Source: Phenylobacterium sp.
GTDB lineage: Bacteria; Pseudomonadota; Alphaproteobacteria; Caulobacterales; Caulobacteraceae
Direction: 5' to 3'
DNA length: 64,000 nucleotides
NCBI RefSeq assembly: GCF_004297125.1
Contig: NZ_SCVD01000020.1
Location: forward strand, 400,501-464,500
Made by a program: the position numbers and the translations under genes. Shown here piece after piece: positions 40,993 to 48,961 of this stretch. The notes under the pieces were generated by a model. It made no database searches and was not told the origin of the DNA. It saw nothing but the letters and a program-made list of their open reading frames with translations. Every line of letters starts with the position of its first letter. The first letter of the stretch is position 1.

Positions 40993-42189
40993 ATGACCTT
41001 GAAGACCCTGGCCCTGGCGGGCGCGGCGAGCCTGTTCGTCGTCCTTCCCGGCGTGGCGTCGGCCCAAGCCACCTCGCCCGAGACCCTGGCGCCCGCCGGC
41101 CCGTACGCCCAGCACCTCACCACGCCCAGCCGCGCGAAAGCCGTCACGACCGGCCGCAAGATGATCGCCGACTATATGGCGCGACGCGGGGTCCCGGGCC
41201 TCTCCATCGCCGTCTCCGTCGATGGCGTGACCGTCTGGTCCGAGGGCTTCGGCCTGGCGGACGTCGAGCAGGGCGTCCCGGTGACGCCGGCCACCATGTT
41301 CCGCACCGGCAGCGTCGCCAAGCCCATGAGCATGTCGGTCGCCGCCGTCCTGCACGACCGCGGCAAGCTCGACTTCGACGCGCCCGTGCAGTCGCTGGTC
41401 CCAAGCTTCCCGGTGAAGAGCAAGCCGATCACCTTCCGCATGCTCGCCGGCATGCTGGGCGGCCTGCGCCACTATCGCCTGGGCAGCGACGACTTCTTCA
41501 ACTCCACGAAATACGAGAACCTCCTGGACTACGTGGAGACCTACAAGAACGACCCCCTCGTCGCCGAGCCGGGGACCAAGTTCTTCTACTCGAGCCCCGG
41601 CACCAACCTGCAGGGGGCGATGACCCAGGCGGCGGGCGGCAAGCTGTTCCCCGACCTGGCGCAGGAACTAGTCTTCGAGCCGCTGGGCATGGTCCACACC
41701 GTCGCCGACCGGAACGAGGAGATCATCCCCTATCGCGTCCGCTACTACGAGCGCACGGGCGGAGAGCGCACCTATCGCATCCGCCAGTCATCCTGGGGGA
41801 ACGGCGAGCGCGGCGTCCTGCTGAACGCGCCCTACAGCGACAACAGCAACAAGTTCGCCTCGGGCGGCTACCTGACCACGCCGGAAGACCTGGTGAAGTT
41901 CGGCAACGCCCATCTCAACCCGGGCTTCCTGAAGGCCGACACCCTGCGCCAGCTCTTCACCGAGCAGAAGACCGCCGACGGCAAGGGTACTGGCTATGGC
42001 ATGAACTGGTTCCTCGACAAGGATAAGGCCGGCAACCCCGTCTACTGGCACTCCGGCTCGTCGGTCGGCGGCAACTCGATGCTGATCCTCTATCCGAACC
42101 AGAAGCTGGTGCTGGCCATGCAGACCAACCTCACGGACTCCAACCTCAAGGAGCTTCCCCGCGCCCTGGCCGACCTGTTCGTTCCCTGA
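40993..42189 (+). CDS. Exported serine hydrolase, class C beta-lactamase fold
   Basis: A 398-residue penicillin-binding-type hydrolase with a signal peptide ending GVASAQA. The SxxK nucleophile is in RTGSVAKPMSMS. YSSPGTNLQG occupies the position of the YxN motif (YSS, with Asn replaced). HSGSSVGG takes the place of KTG. It is thus an esterase, D-aminopeptidase or LACTB-like enzyme more likely than a true beta-lactamase. GGGAGG lies six bases before the ATG, so the longer upstream frame is rejected. It is divergent from the response regulator and shares the palindrome at 40903. A hairpin at 42201-42227 follows the stop. Confidence 0.86.
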   Translation: MTLKTLALAGAASLFVVLPGVASAQATSPETLAPAGPYAQHLTTPSRAKAVTTGRKMIADYMARRGVPGLSIAVSVDGVTVWSEGFGLADVEQGVPVTPATMFRTGSVAKPMSMSVAAVLHDRGKLDFDAPVQSLVPSFPVKSKPITFRMLAGMLGGLRHYRLGSDDFFNSTKYENLLDYVETYKNDPLVAEPGTKFFYSSPGTNLQGAMTQAAGGKLFPDLAQELVFEPLGMVHTVADRNEEIIPYRVRYYERTGGERTYRIRQSSWGNGERGVLLNAPYSDNSNKFASGGYLTTPEDLVKFGNAHLNPGFLKADTLRQLFTEQKTADGKGTGYGMNWFLDKDKAGNPVYWHSGSSVGGNSMLILYPNQKLVLAMQTNLTDSNLKELPRALADLFVP

Positions 42190-42200
42190 CCCAGGCTGAG

Positions 42201-42227
42201 CGGCCGCGACGCCGTGCGCCGCGGCCG
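42201..42227 (+). terminator. Hairpin after serine hydrolase gene
   Basis: CGGCCGCG (42201-42208) pairs perfectly with CGCGGCCG (42220-42227), starting 12 bp after the serine hydrolase stop. There is only a short TTG after the stem, so it is a moderate terminator candidate. Confidence 0.5.
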
Positions 42228-42233
42228 TTGCAT

Positions 42234-42490
42234 CTAGAACTCGGTCGACAGCGTCACTTGAACCGTCCGGCGCGGCCCCGGCCGGAACGAGGCCGGCGTG
42301 TTGATCGTGGTCGAGATCGTGCCGAGGTAGTCCTCGTCCAGCAGGTTGTCGACGTTGACCCGGGCCTGAAGCTGGACAGCAGAACGCCGCTACGCCAGCC
42401 GGCTACGGCTGGTGGCGGTGAAGTCAGAGCCGATGCCCACCCACTCGGCGCCCAGACGGGCAACAGCGTAATCGATGGACGCCCGACGGG
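42234..42490 (-). pseudogene. Remnant of a TonB-dependent receptor C terminus
   Basis: The minus strand encodes in one frame YAVARLGAEWVGIGSDF, then a TAG stop, then LQARVNVDNLLDEDYLGTIS and a tail ending RRTVQVTLSTEF with a normal stop at 42234-42236. These are the last beta-strands of a TonB-dependent receptor, including the NVDNLLDEDYLG signature. The in-frame TAG (plausibly once TGG or CAG) falls between two strands. No plug, TonB box or other barrel strands are present: the peroxiredoxin-like gene begins its coding right upstream at 42491. The receptor is therefore both truncated and interrupted, and is certainly non-functional. The upstream limit is approximate. Confidence 0.8.
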
Positions 42491-43162
42491 CTATTTGGCC
42501 GCGACCGGGGCCAGGGCGCGCACCGCCTCGAGGACCGGCCGTGCCTCGGCCCGCACCAGCCAGTCGGGGCTGACATCCACGAACGCCGCCCGCCGATCCT
42601 GCCCGACGACCACGACGGTCGGCTGGGGCAGGTCCCAGGTCCCGGTCCCCGTGGTGTCGCCGATGAAGCTCCCCTTCAGGCGGCCGGCGAGCTGGGTCGC
42701 GGCGTTGGCCGTGTAGAGGATGCCCAACTTGCCGCCGAGCACGTTGTCCCGGTCGGTCGCCACCGGGAAGCTGAGGTCGTGGCGGCGCTTGATCTCCACC
42801 AGACGCTCGGGGACCTGTGGGCTGACCGCCACCAGCGTTGCGCCAAGCTCGCGCAGGCCAGGCGCCAGCTCGCGGTCGTAGTAGGGCAGCGCGATGTTGC
42901 AGGCCGGACAGCCGGCGAAGCGGAAGAAGAGGAGGACCGCGGGGCCCGTCGCCGTCAGGCTCTCCAGGGTGAGATGGCCGCCGTCGACCTCCTCCAGCGC
43001 GAAGTCCGGCAATGGATCCCCGGCGGCGATCCAGGAGGACGGATCGGCGGCCTCAACCAGCTCGCGCCGTTGATCGATGTTGAGCTGCAACTGGCCGGCG
43101 TCCCAGGTCCGCTCGCGTTCGGCGTGGAGTTCGCCCAGCAACTCGCGAAGGCTCTTGCCCAT
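42491..43162 (-). CDS. Peroxiredoxin/AhpC-TSA family thioredoxin-fold protein
   Basis: A 223-residue protein. A helical N-terminal section of about 50 residues is followed by a thioredoxin fold with PDFALEEVDGGHLTLESL and RFAGCPACNIALPYYDR (a CPAC redox pair after FAG), LGATLVAVSPQ and FPVATDRDNVLGGKLGI. It probably reduces peroxides or acts as a thiol oxidoreductase in the cytosol; the CxxC is more thioredoxin-like than the single peroxidatic Cys of most AhpC. GGAG seven bases before the ATG at 43162 fixes the start over a longer frame. The gene ends right where the TonB receptor remnant begins, so a deletion probably joined them. Confidence 0.85.
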   Translation of the reverse strand: MGKSLRELLGELHAERERTWDAGQLQLNIDQRRELVEAADPSSWIAAGDPLPDFALEEVDGGHLTLESLTATGPAVLLFFRFAGCPACNIALPYYDRELAPGLRELGATLVAVSPQVPERLVEIKRRHDLSFPVATDRDNVLGGKLGILYTANAATQLAGRLKGSFIGDTTGTGTWDLPQPTVVVVGQDRRAAFVDVSPDWLVRAEARPVLEAVRALAPVAAK

Positions 43163-43361
43163 GGTCCAGCTCCTTGCGCCCTGGGCGCTTCCGGTCTCCC
43201 GGAGGGTGAACCTCGTTCGCACGGGCGGGACAATCGGGAAGTCTTCAAGTCACGCATTTGCGAGGCGCCACTTGCTCATCCGACCAGATGCCCGGCGTGT
43301 CCGCTTGGCTGATGCCCAGCGGCGTCGCCGAGGTCGCGTCCTCGCGGCGCGGCTTCGAGGC

Positions 43362-43604
43362 CTAAGCTCCGACGAGACGGCGGGGGATCGCGTAAGGCTG
43401 GCGTCGCCCAGGGCGGCGGCGGGCCAGCAGCGCCGCCTTCTGGGCGGCCTTGAGCGTCGAGTAGATCGTCGCCGACCCAGCCGTCCGCACCCATACCTCG
43501 CGCCCCGGCGTGTCGGCGGCCAGGTAGACGGGTTCATACCCGTTCCGCGCATCGACCAGGACGACCAGGGCGCCATCGATCAAACTGTCGTCGATCTCCG
43601 ACAA
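43362..43604 (-). CDS. Small hypothetical protein
   Basis: A possible 80-residue protein from a TTG at 43604 preceded by AGCAGG. The sequence has a compact beta-rich start (LIDGALVVLVDARNGYEPVY), a strand VWVRTAGSATIY and a basic tail (LLARRRPGRRQP). A longer frame extends upstream to 44072 but runs antisense into the S10 gene and reads as low-complexity, so it is rejected. I do not recognise the family. Proximity to the convergent or divergent neighbours gives no clue. Moderate to low support; no RNA or homology evidence is available. Confidence 0.4.
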   Translation of the reverse strand: MSEIDDSLIDGALVVLVDARNGYEPVYLAADTPGREVWVRTAGSATIYSTLKAAQKAALLARRRPGRRQPYAIPRRLVGA

Positions 43605-43743
43605 TGGCCCTGCTTCACATCTTGCCGGCGCCCACTGCCCGGCTTGTTCCCTTGCGAAAGGCCTCGATCGGCCATGGGTTCCAGGGTGGGTGGCGATCTC
43701 GGCCGACGCGCGACAGGCGGAAACGCGGCAATCCCGGAGGGAA

Positions 43744-43785
43744 CATAGATGCCGCGCGCGCCAAACGCCGGGCGCGAGATCTATG
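43744..43785. repeat. Imperfect 16-bp inverted repeat upstream of S10 gene
   Basis: The left arm 43744-43759 and right arm 43770-43785 match in 13 of 16 positions (outer CATAGAT/ATCTATG perfect), with a 10-bp spacer. It lies about 90 bp before the S10 peptidase start at 43876, in a 271-bp gap that otherwise shows nothing. It could be a regulatory palindrome or RNA hairpin. Confidence 0.45.
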
Positions 43786-43875
43786 CGCCATGCCGCCGTC
43801 GGAAGCCTGGAAACGCACAGCATTTCCGCGCCGTCCCCGTAGGATGTGGCCGATAGGGTGAGGCTTCGAACGCGA

Positions 43876-45426
43876 ATGCTGAAGCGATCGGGATCGAAAA
43901 AGGGCGGGCGCGGATCTTCGGGGGGTCTCCTGTCCACCGCCCGACGGCGCGGAGCCGCCAGCGCGGCGGCCGTCCTGGTCGTCAGCCTCGCCGCGTCGTC
44001 GCCCGCCGGTGCGGCGACCGCGCCGGAGGCGCCCGTCCTGACGCAGCAGACCGTCCGGGTGGGCGACCGCACGCTGGCCTACGCCGCGGAGGTGGGCCGG
44101 ATCCCCATCCGGGACGTGGAGACCGGGGAGCCCCACGGCTTCATGGGCTACATCGCATACCGGGTGCGCACCAAGGGGCCGCCGCGGCCTCTGACCTTCG
44201 TCTGGAACGGAGGCCCCGGGGCCGACTCGTCGACCCTGCACTTCGAGGTGGTCGGCCCAAAGCGGGGCGAAGGCGCCGGGCTGGTCGACAATGCCGAGAC
44301 CTGGCTGGCTGACACTGACCTGGTGTTCGTGGATCCTATCGGCACGGGGTTCAGCCGACCGGCCAGGGCTGAGTATGCGCAGGAATTCTACAGCACCGTC
44401 GGCGACGTCGCCTCGGTGGCCGAGTTCGTGCGTAGCTGGCGGCTCCTGCATGGGGCCGAGGACGCGCCGATCTTCCTAGCGGGCGAAAGCTGGGGCGCCG
44501 GCCGCGCCGGGAGCGTCGGCTACGCGCTCCTGAAGCGCGGCGTGCCCGTGAAGGGCTTGGTCCTGATCTCCGGCGGTTCGGGCCTGCCCGCGGCCTACGG
44601 CGCCCCGGAGCTGCTCGCCGCCCTTCGCGTGGCCGACCTCGCGCCGGTCGCCCTGTTCCATGGCCGCCTGCCGCCGGAGCTGGGCCGCGATGCGGACGCC
44701 GCCCGACGGAACGCGGCGGCCTGGGCCAGGGAAACCTATGCGCCGGCGCTGGCCAGGGCCGCCAGCCTGTCAGAGGACGAGCGAAGCCGGATCGTCGGGG
44801 AGCTGTCGCGGCGCACGGGCATGCCGGCTGACCAGATCGACCGCAAGACCCTGGCCTTCGGGCCCCGCGCCTATCGCACCGCCCTGCTCGGCGAGCCCGC
44901 CAAGGTCCTGAACGTCTTCGACATGCGCAAGGTGGCCGACCCGCCGCGGGCCTTCAACCCCGCGATCCTGCGCTATCTGCGCGGCGCCCTCGCCTATCAC
45001 ACGGACCTGCCCTACCTCGGCGTCGAAGGCCTCCGGGACGGCTTCGCGCCCGGCGGCAAGCCGCCTGAGGGGCCGGGCGCTCGCTGGGACTACGCCACGG
45101 CTCCGGTGTCCGAAGCGGAAAGGGCGGCCGCGATGCAGGCCGCCATGGCGAGCGGCAGCGGACCGCCCCGCCTGGGCCCGCCGCTTCCGTCGACCGCCGA
45201 GGCCGTCGCGCTGAACCCGGACCTGAAGGTGCTGGTCGCCGCCGGCTCGTTCGATTCGCTGAACAGCTGCAGCAGCAACGGCGAGGTCGCCCGAAACCTG
45301 CCCACGCCCCTGAAGGGCGCGGTCACGTTCAAGTGCTACGAGGGCGGGCACATGTTCTACCGCGACCAGCCTTCGCGGTTGGCGTTCAGCCGGGACATCC
45401 GCGCATTGCTCGACGCCGCGAAGTGA
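43876..45426 (+). CDS. S10-family serine carboxypeptidase-like protein, exported (divergent)
   Basis: A 516-residue S10-family protein. The N-region is long and basic before a hydrophobic signal (SAAAVLVVSLAASSPAGAA). The oxyanion region is FVWNGGPGADSSTLHF; the Ser motif is GESWGAGRAG (Trp replacing the usual Tyr); Asp is in AAGSFDSLNSC and His in EGGHMFYRD. It differs from its three neighbours at each motif, so it is a separate subfamily, not a recent duplicate. A GTG at 43846 would add ten residues; neither start has a good ribosome-binding site. It is convergent with the S10 gene at 45458. It lacks the shared 15-bp promoter element but has an inverted repeat upstream (43744-43785). Confidence 0.86.
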   Translation: MLKRSGSKKGGRGSSGGLLSTARRRGAASAAAVLVVSLAASSPAGAATAPEAPVLTQQTVRVGDRTLAYAAEVGRIPIRDVETGEPHGFMGYIAYRVRTKGPPRPLTFVWNGGPGADSSTLHFEVVGPKRGEGAGLVDNAETWLADTDLVFVDPIGTGFSRPARAEYAQEFYSTVGDVASVAEFVRSWRLLHGAEDAPIFLAGESWGAGRAGSVGYALLKRGVPVKGLVLISGGSGLPAAYGAPELLAALRVADLAPVALFHGRLPPELGRDADAARRNAAAWARETYAPALARAASLSEDERSRIVGELSRRTGMPADQIDRKTLAFGPRAYRTALLGEPAKVLNVFDMRKVADPPRAFNPAILRYLRGALAYHTDLPYLGVEGLRDGFAPGGKPPEGPGARWDYATAPVSEAERAAAMQAAMASGSGPPRLGPPLPSTAEAVALNPDLKVLVAAGSFDSLNSCSSNGEVARNLPTPLKGAVTFKCYEGGHMFYRDQPSRLAFSRDIRALLDAAK

Positions 45427-45457
45427 CCTCAGTCACGACATGCCGCCGGGCTCCGGC

Positions 45458-47026
45458 TCAGCGGGAGGCGTCGCGGATCAAGGCCCTCACGTCGTCCGCG
45501 AAGCTCGCGGCGGTGTCGCCGAGGTAGAGCATGTGGCCTGAGGCGTAGCGGCGGAGCATCAGGCGGTCGGCGGGGAGCTTGGCCTGCTCGACCGAATATT
45601 CCGCTGGGGCCGCGTGGGTGGTGAGGTCGTAGTAGCCCGACGCCACCATCACGCGGAGCTTCTCGTTGCGGCGCATGGCGACGGCTAGGTCCGTGGCAAA
45701 GCTCTGGCCCTCCGGGACGCCCTTGCGATCCCAGTTCCAGGAGGGCAGCAGGTCCTTCCAGACGATCGCGCCATACGGCCGGTCCATCTCGATCTTCAGG
45801 TCGTCGCTGACCATCTGATGGAAGGCGGCCACGAAGCCCGGAACGTAGCGGCCCATGGCCGGGTCGTCACCCACAGGGTCGTTGCCGCTGCCGGCCAACG
45901 GCAGGGTGTAGCGGCTGTCATAGGCGCCGACCTGGAGGCCCTGGTCGGCCAGAAGCTGGCGGCCGAAGGCGGCGTCCTGGACCGTCAGCGCCTTCTCGTA
46001 GGCCGAGACTGGCAGGCCGGTGTAGGCGGCCAGGCGGCCGGCCATGGCGGTGCGCTCGTCCGCGGTCAGCGTCCCGGCCTTGGCCCTTCTCAGCGCCTCG
46101 AGATAGTCGCCCTTGGCGAAGGCCTGCACCTCCTGGTGGAAGGTCTCCAGGTCGCGGCCCTTGCGGTCGATCTTGCGGTGGTACCAGGCGGTGTCGGCCA
46201 TGGCGGGCAACGCCAGCGCCTGGCGCATCTCCGCCGCGCCGGCCTCGCCCGAGGCGTTGCGTGGCGCCAGCGTCGTGCCCAGCAGGATGACGCCGTTCAG
46301 CGTGATGCCCCGCATCACGCCCACGTAGAGCGGCCCGCCCATCAGCGCCCGGGGCAGCACCGCCGCGCGGACCGAACCGTAGCTCTCGCCCATCACGAAC
46401 TTCGGCGCGTTCCAACGCTTGTGCTCAGTGAGCCAGAGCTCGATGAACTGGGAGACGGTATCGGCGTCCTCGTCGACGCCCCAGAAGTCGGCCGTGGTCC
46501 CCTTGCCCACTACCGTGGACCAGCCCGTGCCGACGGGGTCGATGAACACCAGGTCGGCCACGTCCAGCAGGCTGTAGGGATTGTCCGCCACGCCGAAGGG
46601 CGGGACGTTGGAGGGGTTCACCTCCCGGTCCAGCACCACCCGGCGCGGCCCCACCACCCCCATGTGCAGCCAGAGCGACGACGATCCTGGTCCGCCGTTG
46701 AACACGAACAGCACCGGCCGCCTGGGATCCGGCGGCCCGTCCTTGAGGTAGGTGAAGGAGAAGATCGAGCCGATCGGTTCGGCGGCGCGGTTGTAGAGGT
46801 AGGTTTCGCCGGCGATGGCCGTGTAGGGGATCTTCACGCCCTTCACCGTGATCGCCCGCTTGGTCACGAACCGCTTGGGCGCGGGCAGCGGCTCGACCGG
46901 ACCGGGCGCCGTGGGCCGTGACATCGGGATCGAAAACGGCCCCGCGTTCGGCGGTGCGGCCGGCGTCTGGGCGAAGGCGGACGAGGCCGTCAGCGCCGTG
47001 GCGGCCAGGAAGGCGGCCAGCCTCAC
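45458..47026 (-). CDS. S10-family serine carboxypeptidase-like protein, exported
   Basis: A 522-residue S10 protein with a signal peptide (LAAFLAATALTASSAFAQ). The catalytic set is FVFNGGPGSSSLWLHMG, GESYGSVRAAV (Ser), ASGYYDLTTHAAPAE (Asp) and YASGHMLYLGD (His). Translation starts at a GTG whose last two bases are part of the TGA stop of the upstream PLP-enzyme gene (GTGA, four-base overlap), so expression is coupled to it. The two products are therefore probably made in equal amounts in the periplasm. This coupling is the clearest hint that the S10 enzyme acts in the same pathway as the exported PLP enzyme. The substrate is unknown. Confidence 0.9.
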   Translation of the reverse strand: MRLAAFLAATALTASSAFAQTPAAPPNAGPFSIPMSRPTAPGPVEPLPAPKRFVTKRAITVKGVKIPYTAIAGETYLYNRAAEPIGSIFSFTYLKDGPPDPRRPVLFVFNGGPGSSSLWLHMGVVGPRRVVLDREVNPSNVPPFGVADNPYSLLDVADLVFIDPVGTGWSTVVGKGTTADFWGVDEDADTVSQFIELWLTEHKRWNAPKFVMGESYGSVRAAVLPRALMGGPLYVGVMRGITLNGVILLGTTLAPRNASGEAGAAEMRQALALPAMADTAWYHRKIDRKGRDLETFHQEVQAFAKGDYLEALRRAKAGTLTADERTAMAGRLAAYTGLPVSAYEKALTVQDAAFGRQLLADQGLQVGAYDSRYTLPLAGSGNDPVGDDPAMGRYVPGFVAAFHQMVSDDLKIEMDRPYGAIVWKDLLPSWNWDRKGVPEGQSFATDLAVAMRRNEKLRVMVASGYYDLTTHAAPAEYSVEQAKLPADRLMLRRYASGHMLYLGDTAASFADDVRALIRDASR

Positions 47027-48267
47027 GCGGGCGGCGCCTTGGGCAGAACGGCCAGCAGGCGGTCGATATCGTTCATGTCGTTGAACACCCCGAGCGAGAC
47101 GCGGAAGCGGTTGGCGCTGACGGTCAGTCGCAGATCGTTCTTGGCGAGGAGTTCGCCCAGCTTGGCGCGGGCGTCCTTCAGCGCGAAGGCCACCAGCGGC
47201 GTGCGGCTGCCGAGCGGTGTCATCGGCTGGTAGCCGCGGCGGCGCAGCTCGGTCTGGATCGCGACGGCCATGGGTTGGCGCCAAGCCTGGATATTGGCGA
47301 CGCCAAGCTTCTGGATGAAGCCCAGGCTGTGCTCCAGCTGGACCACGCCGGTCCACGAGGTCGTGCCCATGGCGAACTTGCCCGCCGCCCCCTGGGCGTA
47401 GCCGTAGTCGGCGACGGTCTGGCCGGGTGGGTCGAAGGGGAAGACGTGGGTGACGAACCGGCCGCCGACCTGATGATAGCCCCACCAGGGCCGGGGGAGC
47501 TTCTCCTGCACCTCCCTGCGCACATAGAGGAAGCCCAGGCCGAAGTCGCCCATCAGCCACTTGTAGGAAGAGGTGGCCGCGAAATCGACGCCGGCGGCGC
47601 GTAGGTCCAGCGGGGTCGATCCCGCCCCGTGGACGATATCGGCATAGACATAGGCGCCGTGGGCGTGGGCCAGGTCGCAGACGGCCTTCAGGTCGTGCTC
47701 GAAGCCGTTGGTGGTCGAGACGTGGCTGATGGAGACCAGCCGGGTCTTGTCGTTCACCGCCGCGGCCATGGCCTGCATGTCGATGCGGCCCTCGGGCGTC
47801 ATAGGCAGGGTGACCACGTCCATGCCCAGCTTGGCCAGCTCGCCGTAGGTGTAGAACGAGCCGAAGAAGTGCAGGGCGTCGGTGACGATCCGGCCGCCGC
47901 CCTCGGGGAAGCCCAGGGCCTTCAGCACCAGGTTCTCGCCCATGGTCGTGGACTGGATGAAGGTGAGTTCGTCCGGCGCCGCGCCGACCAGGGCGCCGAA
48001 GCCCGCGAGGACGATCTTCTCCTTGGCGTCTATGGAATAGCCGGCCCACAGGCCGTCGCGGGTCTTGTAGCGGAGGTATTCCTCCAGCGCGGCCTTCGCC
48101 CCCAGCGGCATCGGATGGGTGGAGCCGGCGTCGAGGTAGACGTACGGCATTTTCGCGAAGGCGGCCTTGGCCGGCAGCAGGACAGCGTCGATCGGCTGCG
48201 CCGTCGCGTCCGCGACCGCGGGCACGGCCGCCGCCCCGATGACCAGATCTCTGCGACTGAGCTTCAT
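47023..48267 (-). CDS. Tat-exported class V aminotransferase-fold PLP enzyme
   Basis: A 414-residue PLP enzyme of the class V fold (isopenicillin N epimerase/cysteine desulfurase type). It starts KLSRRDLVIGAAAVPAVADA, a twin-arginine signal. VYLDAGSTHPMPLG begins the fold; ISHVSTTNGFEHDL and HGAYVYADIVHGAGSTPLDL are cofactor regions; TSSYKWLMGDFGLGFLY carries the Schiff-base Lys. Tat export fits a protein that must bind PLP before crossing the membrane. Likely reactions are epimerisation, desulfuration or lyase chemistry on a peptide-linked or free amino acid. GGGAGGG just before the ATG at 48267 sets the start. It is first in an operon with an S10 peptidase and has the shared element 39 bp upstream. 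Confidence 0.88.
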   Translation of the reverse strand: MKLSRRDLVIGAAAVPAVADATAQPIDAVLLPAKAAFAKMPYVYLDAGSTHPMPLGAKAALEEYLRYKTRDGLWAGYSIDAKEKIVLAGFGALVGAAPDELTFIQSTTMGENLVLKALGFPEGGGRIVTDALHFFGSFYTYGELAKLGMDVVTLPMTPEGRIDMQAMAAAVNDKTRLVSISHVSTTNGFEHDLKAVCDLAHAHGAYVYADIVHGAGSTPLDLRAAGVDFAATSSYKWLMGDFGLGFLYVRREVQEKLPRPWWGYHQVGGRFVTHVFPFDPPGQTVADYGYAQGAAGKFAMGTTSWTGVVQLEHSLGFIQKLGVANIQAWRQPMAVAIQTELRRRGYQPMTPLGSRTPLVAFALKDARAKLGELLAKNDLRLTVSANRFRVSLGVFNDMNDIDRLLAVLPKAPPA

Positions 48268-48306
48268 GAGCCCTCCCACCGCGGATGAGCCTAGGAGGTC
48301 AGGCGC

Positions 48307-48321
48307 GGATTATCTTTTCGT
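48307..48321 (-). promoter_or_regulatory. Shared 15-bp element, copy 4 (PLP enzyme-S10 operon)
   Basis: On the minus strand it reads ACGAAAAGATAATCC, 39 bp before the PLP-enzyme start, in the gap after the Lrp-type regulator gene. With flanks it matches copy 2 at 19 of 23 positions. Confidence 0.62.
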
Positions 48322-48364
48322 ACTTCGGCGCCCGCAGCCCGTTCGCGGAATGGACTATTCAAAC

Positions 48365-48871
48365 TCAGCGGAACTGCCGCGCCACCAGCGGCACGGCCAT
48401 GGTGCTCTTCTGGGAGCCGAGCGTGACGATCGAGCGGACATCCACGACCCCCGGCAGCTTCAGCAGAACCGAGAAGATGAAGTCCTGGTACCAGGTCACG
48501 TCGGGGGCCAGGATCTTCATCATGATGTCCATCTCGCCGAAGACGGTCCAGCAGTCCTGGATCTCCGGGACGCTGTTGATCTGCCGGTAGAAGTCGGCGC
48601 GTTCGTCCTCGGTCAGGGTGGTCATCTTCACCTGGGCGAAGATCTGCATCTTGAAGCCGAGGCGCTCGGGGTCGACGAGGGCCACGATGCCCTTGATGTA
48701 GCCCTCCTCGCGCATCCGCTGGATCCTGCGCCAACAGGGCGACTGCGACAGCCCGACCCGCTCCGCCAGCTCGCCGGTCGACAGCGAAGCGTCCTTCTGC
48801 AGAAGCTCAAGGATCTTGACGTCGATAGCGTCCAGGCCGCTCGGCATAGATGTGTCTTTGATACGCGCCAT
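48365..48871 (-). CDS. Lrp/AsnC-family transcriptional regulator
   Basis: A 168-residue Lrp-type regulator. The HTH is IDVKILELLQKDASLSTGEL, then AERVGLSQSPCWRRIQRMRE. The RAM ligand-binding domain follows (VKMTTLTEDERADFYRQI; VFGEMDIMMKILAPD; VTLGSQKSTMAVPL). Lrp proteins respond to amino acids and control amino-acid metabolism. A promoter TTGACA-N17-CGCTAT lies so close to the first ATG (48871) that the transcript may be leaderless; a second ATG at 48847 is the alternative. It is directly upstream of the PLP-S10 operon on the same strand and amid the peptidase genes that share the 15-bp element, making it the prime candidate regulator. That link is inference. Confidence 0.9.
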   Translation of the reverse strand: MARIKDTSMPSGLDAIDVKILELLQKDASLSTGELAERVGLSQSPCWRRIQRMREEGYIKGIVALVDPERLGFKMQIFAQVKMTTLTEDERADFYRQINSVPEIQDCWTVFGEMDIMMKILAPDVTWYQDFIFSVLLKLPGVVDVRSIVTLGSQKSTMAVPLVARQFR

Positions 48872-48877
48872 GGACGC

Positions 48878-48906
48878 ATAGCGGATGCGCCAAACTCGCC
48901 TGTCAA
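48878..48906 (-). promoter_or_regulatory. Promoter of the Lrp-type gene, possibly leaderless; overlaps a palindrome
   Basis: On the minus strand TTGACA (48901-48906), a 17-bp spacer and CGCTAT (48878-48883) form a good sigma-70 promoter. The -10 ends seven bases before the ATG at 48871. The -35 is embedded in the palindrome GTCAAGGTTGAC (48902-48913), a plausible autoregulatory site for the Lrp protein. Confidence 0.55.
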
Positions 48907-48961
48907 GGTTGACCTGTCCACACCGCCCCGAACTCGGTCTTCTGCACCCCGACGCTTCGCG

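Noticed and set aside
40993..42189. Serine hydrolase as an antibiotic-resistance beta-lactamase
   Set aside because: SxxK is present, but the YxN and KTG motifs are replaced by YSS and HSG, and the setting is metabolic. An esterase or peptidase role is more likely.
42380..42475. The stretch YAVARLGAEWVGIGSDF as a membrane dipeptidase (M19) fragment
   Set aside because: VGIGSDF resembles the M19 signature, but the same frame continues into NVDNLLDEDYLG and a receptor C terminus with the right strand spacing, so a TonB receptor remnant explains the whole stretch better.
43605..44072. Extended minus-strand frame that would give a 236-residue protein ending at 43362
   Set aside because: The N-terminal part is antisense to the S10 peptidase start and has low-complexity composition. 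Only the last 80 codons look protein-like.
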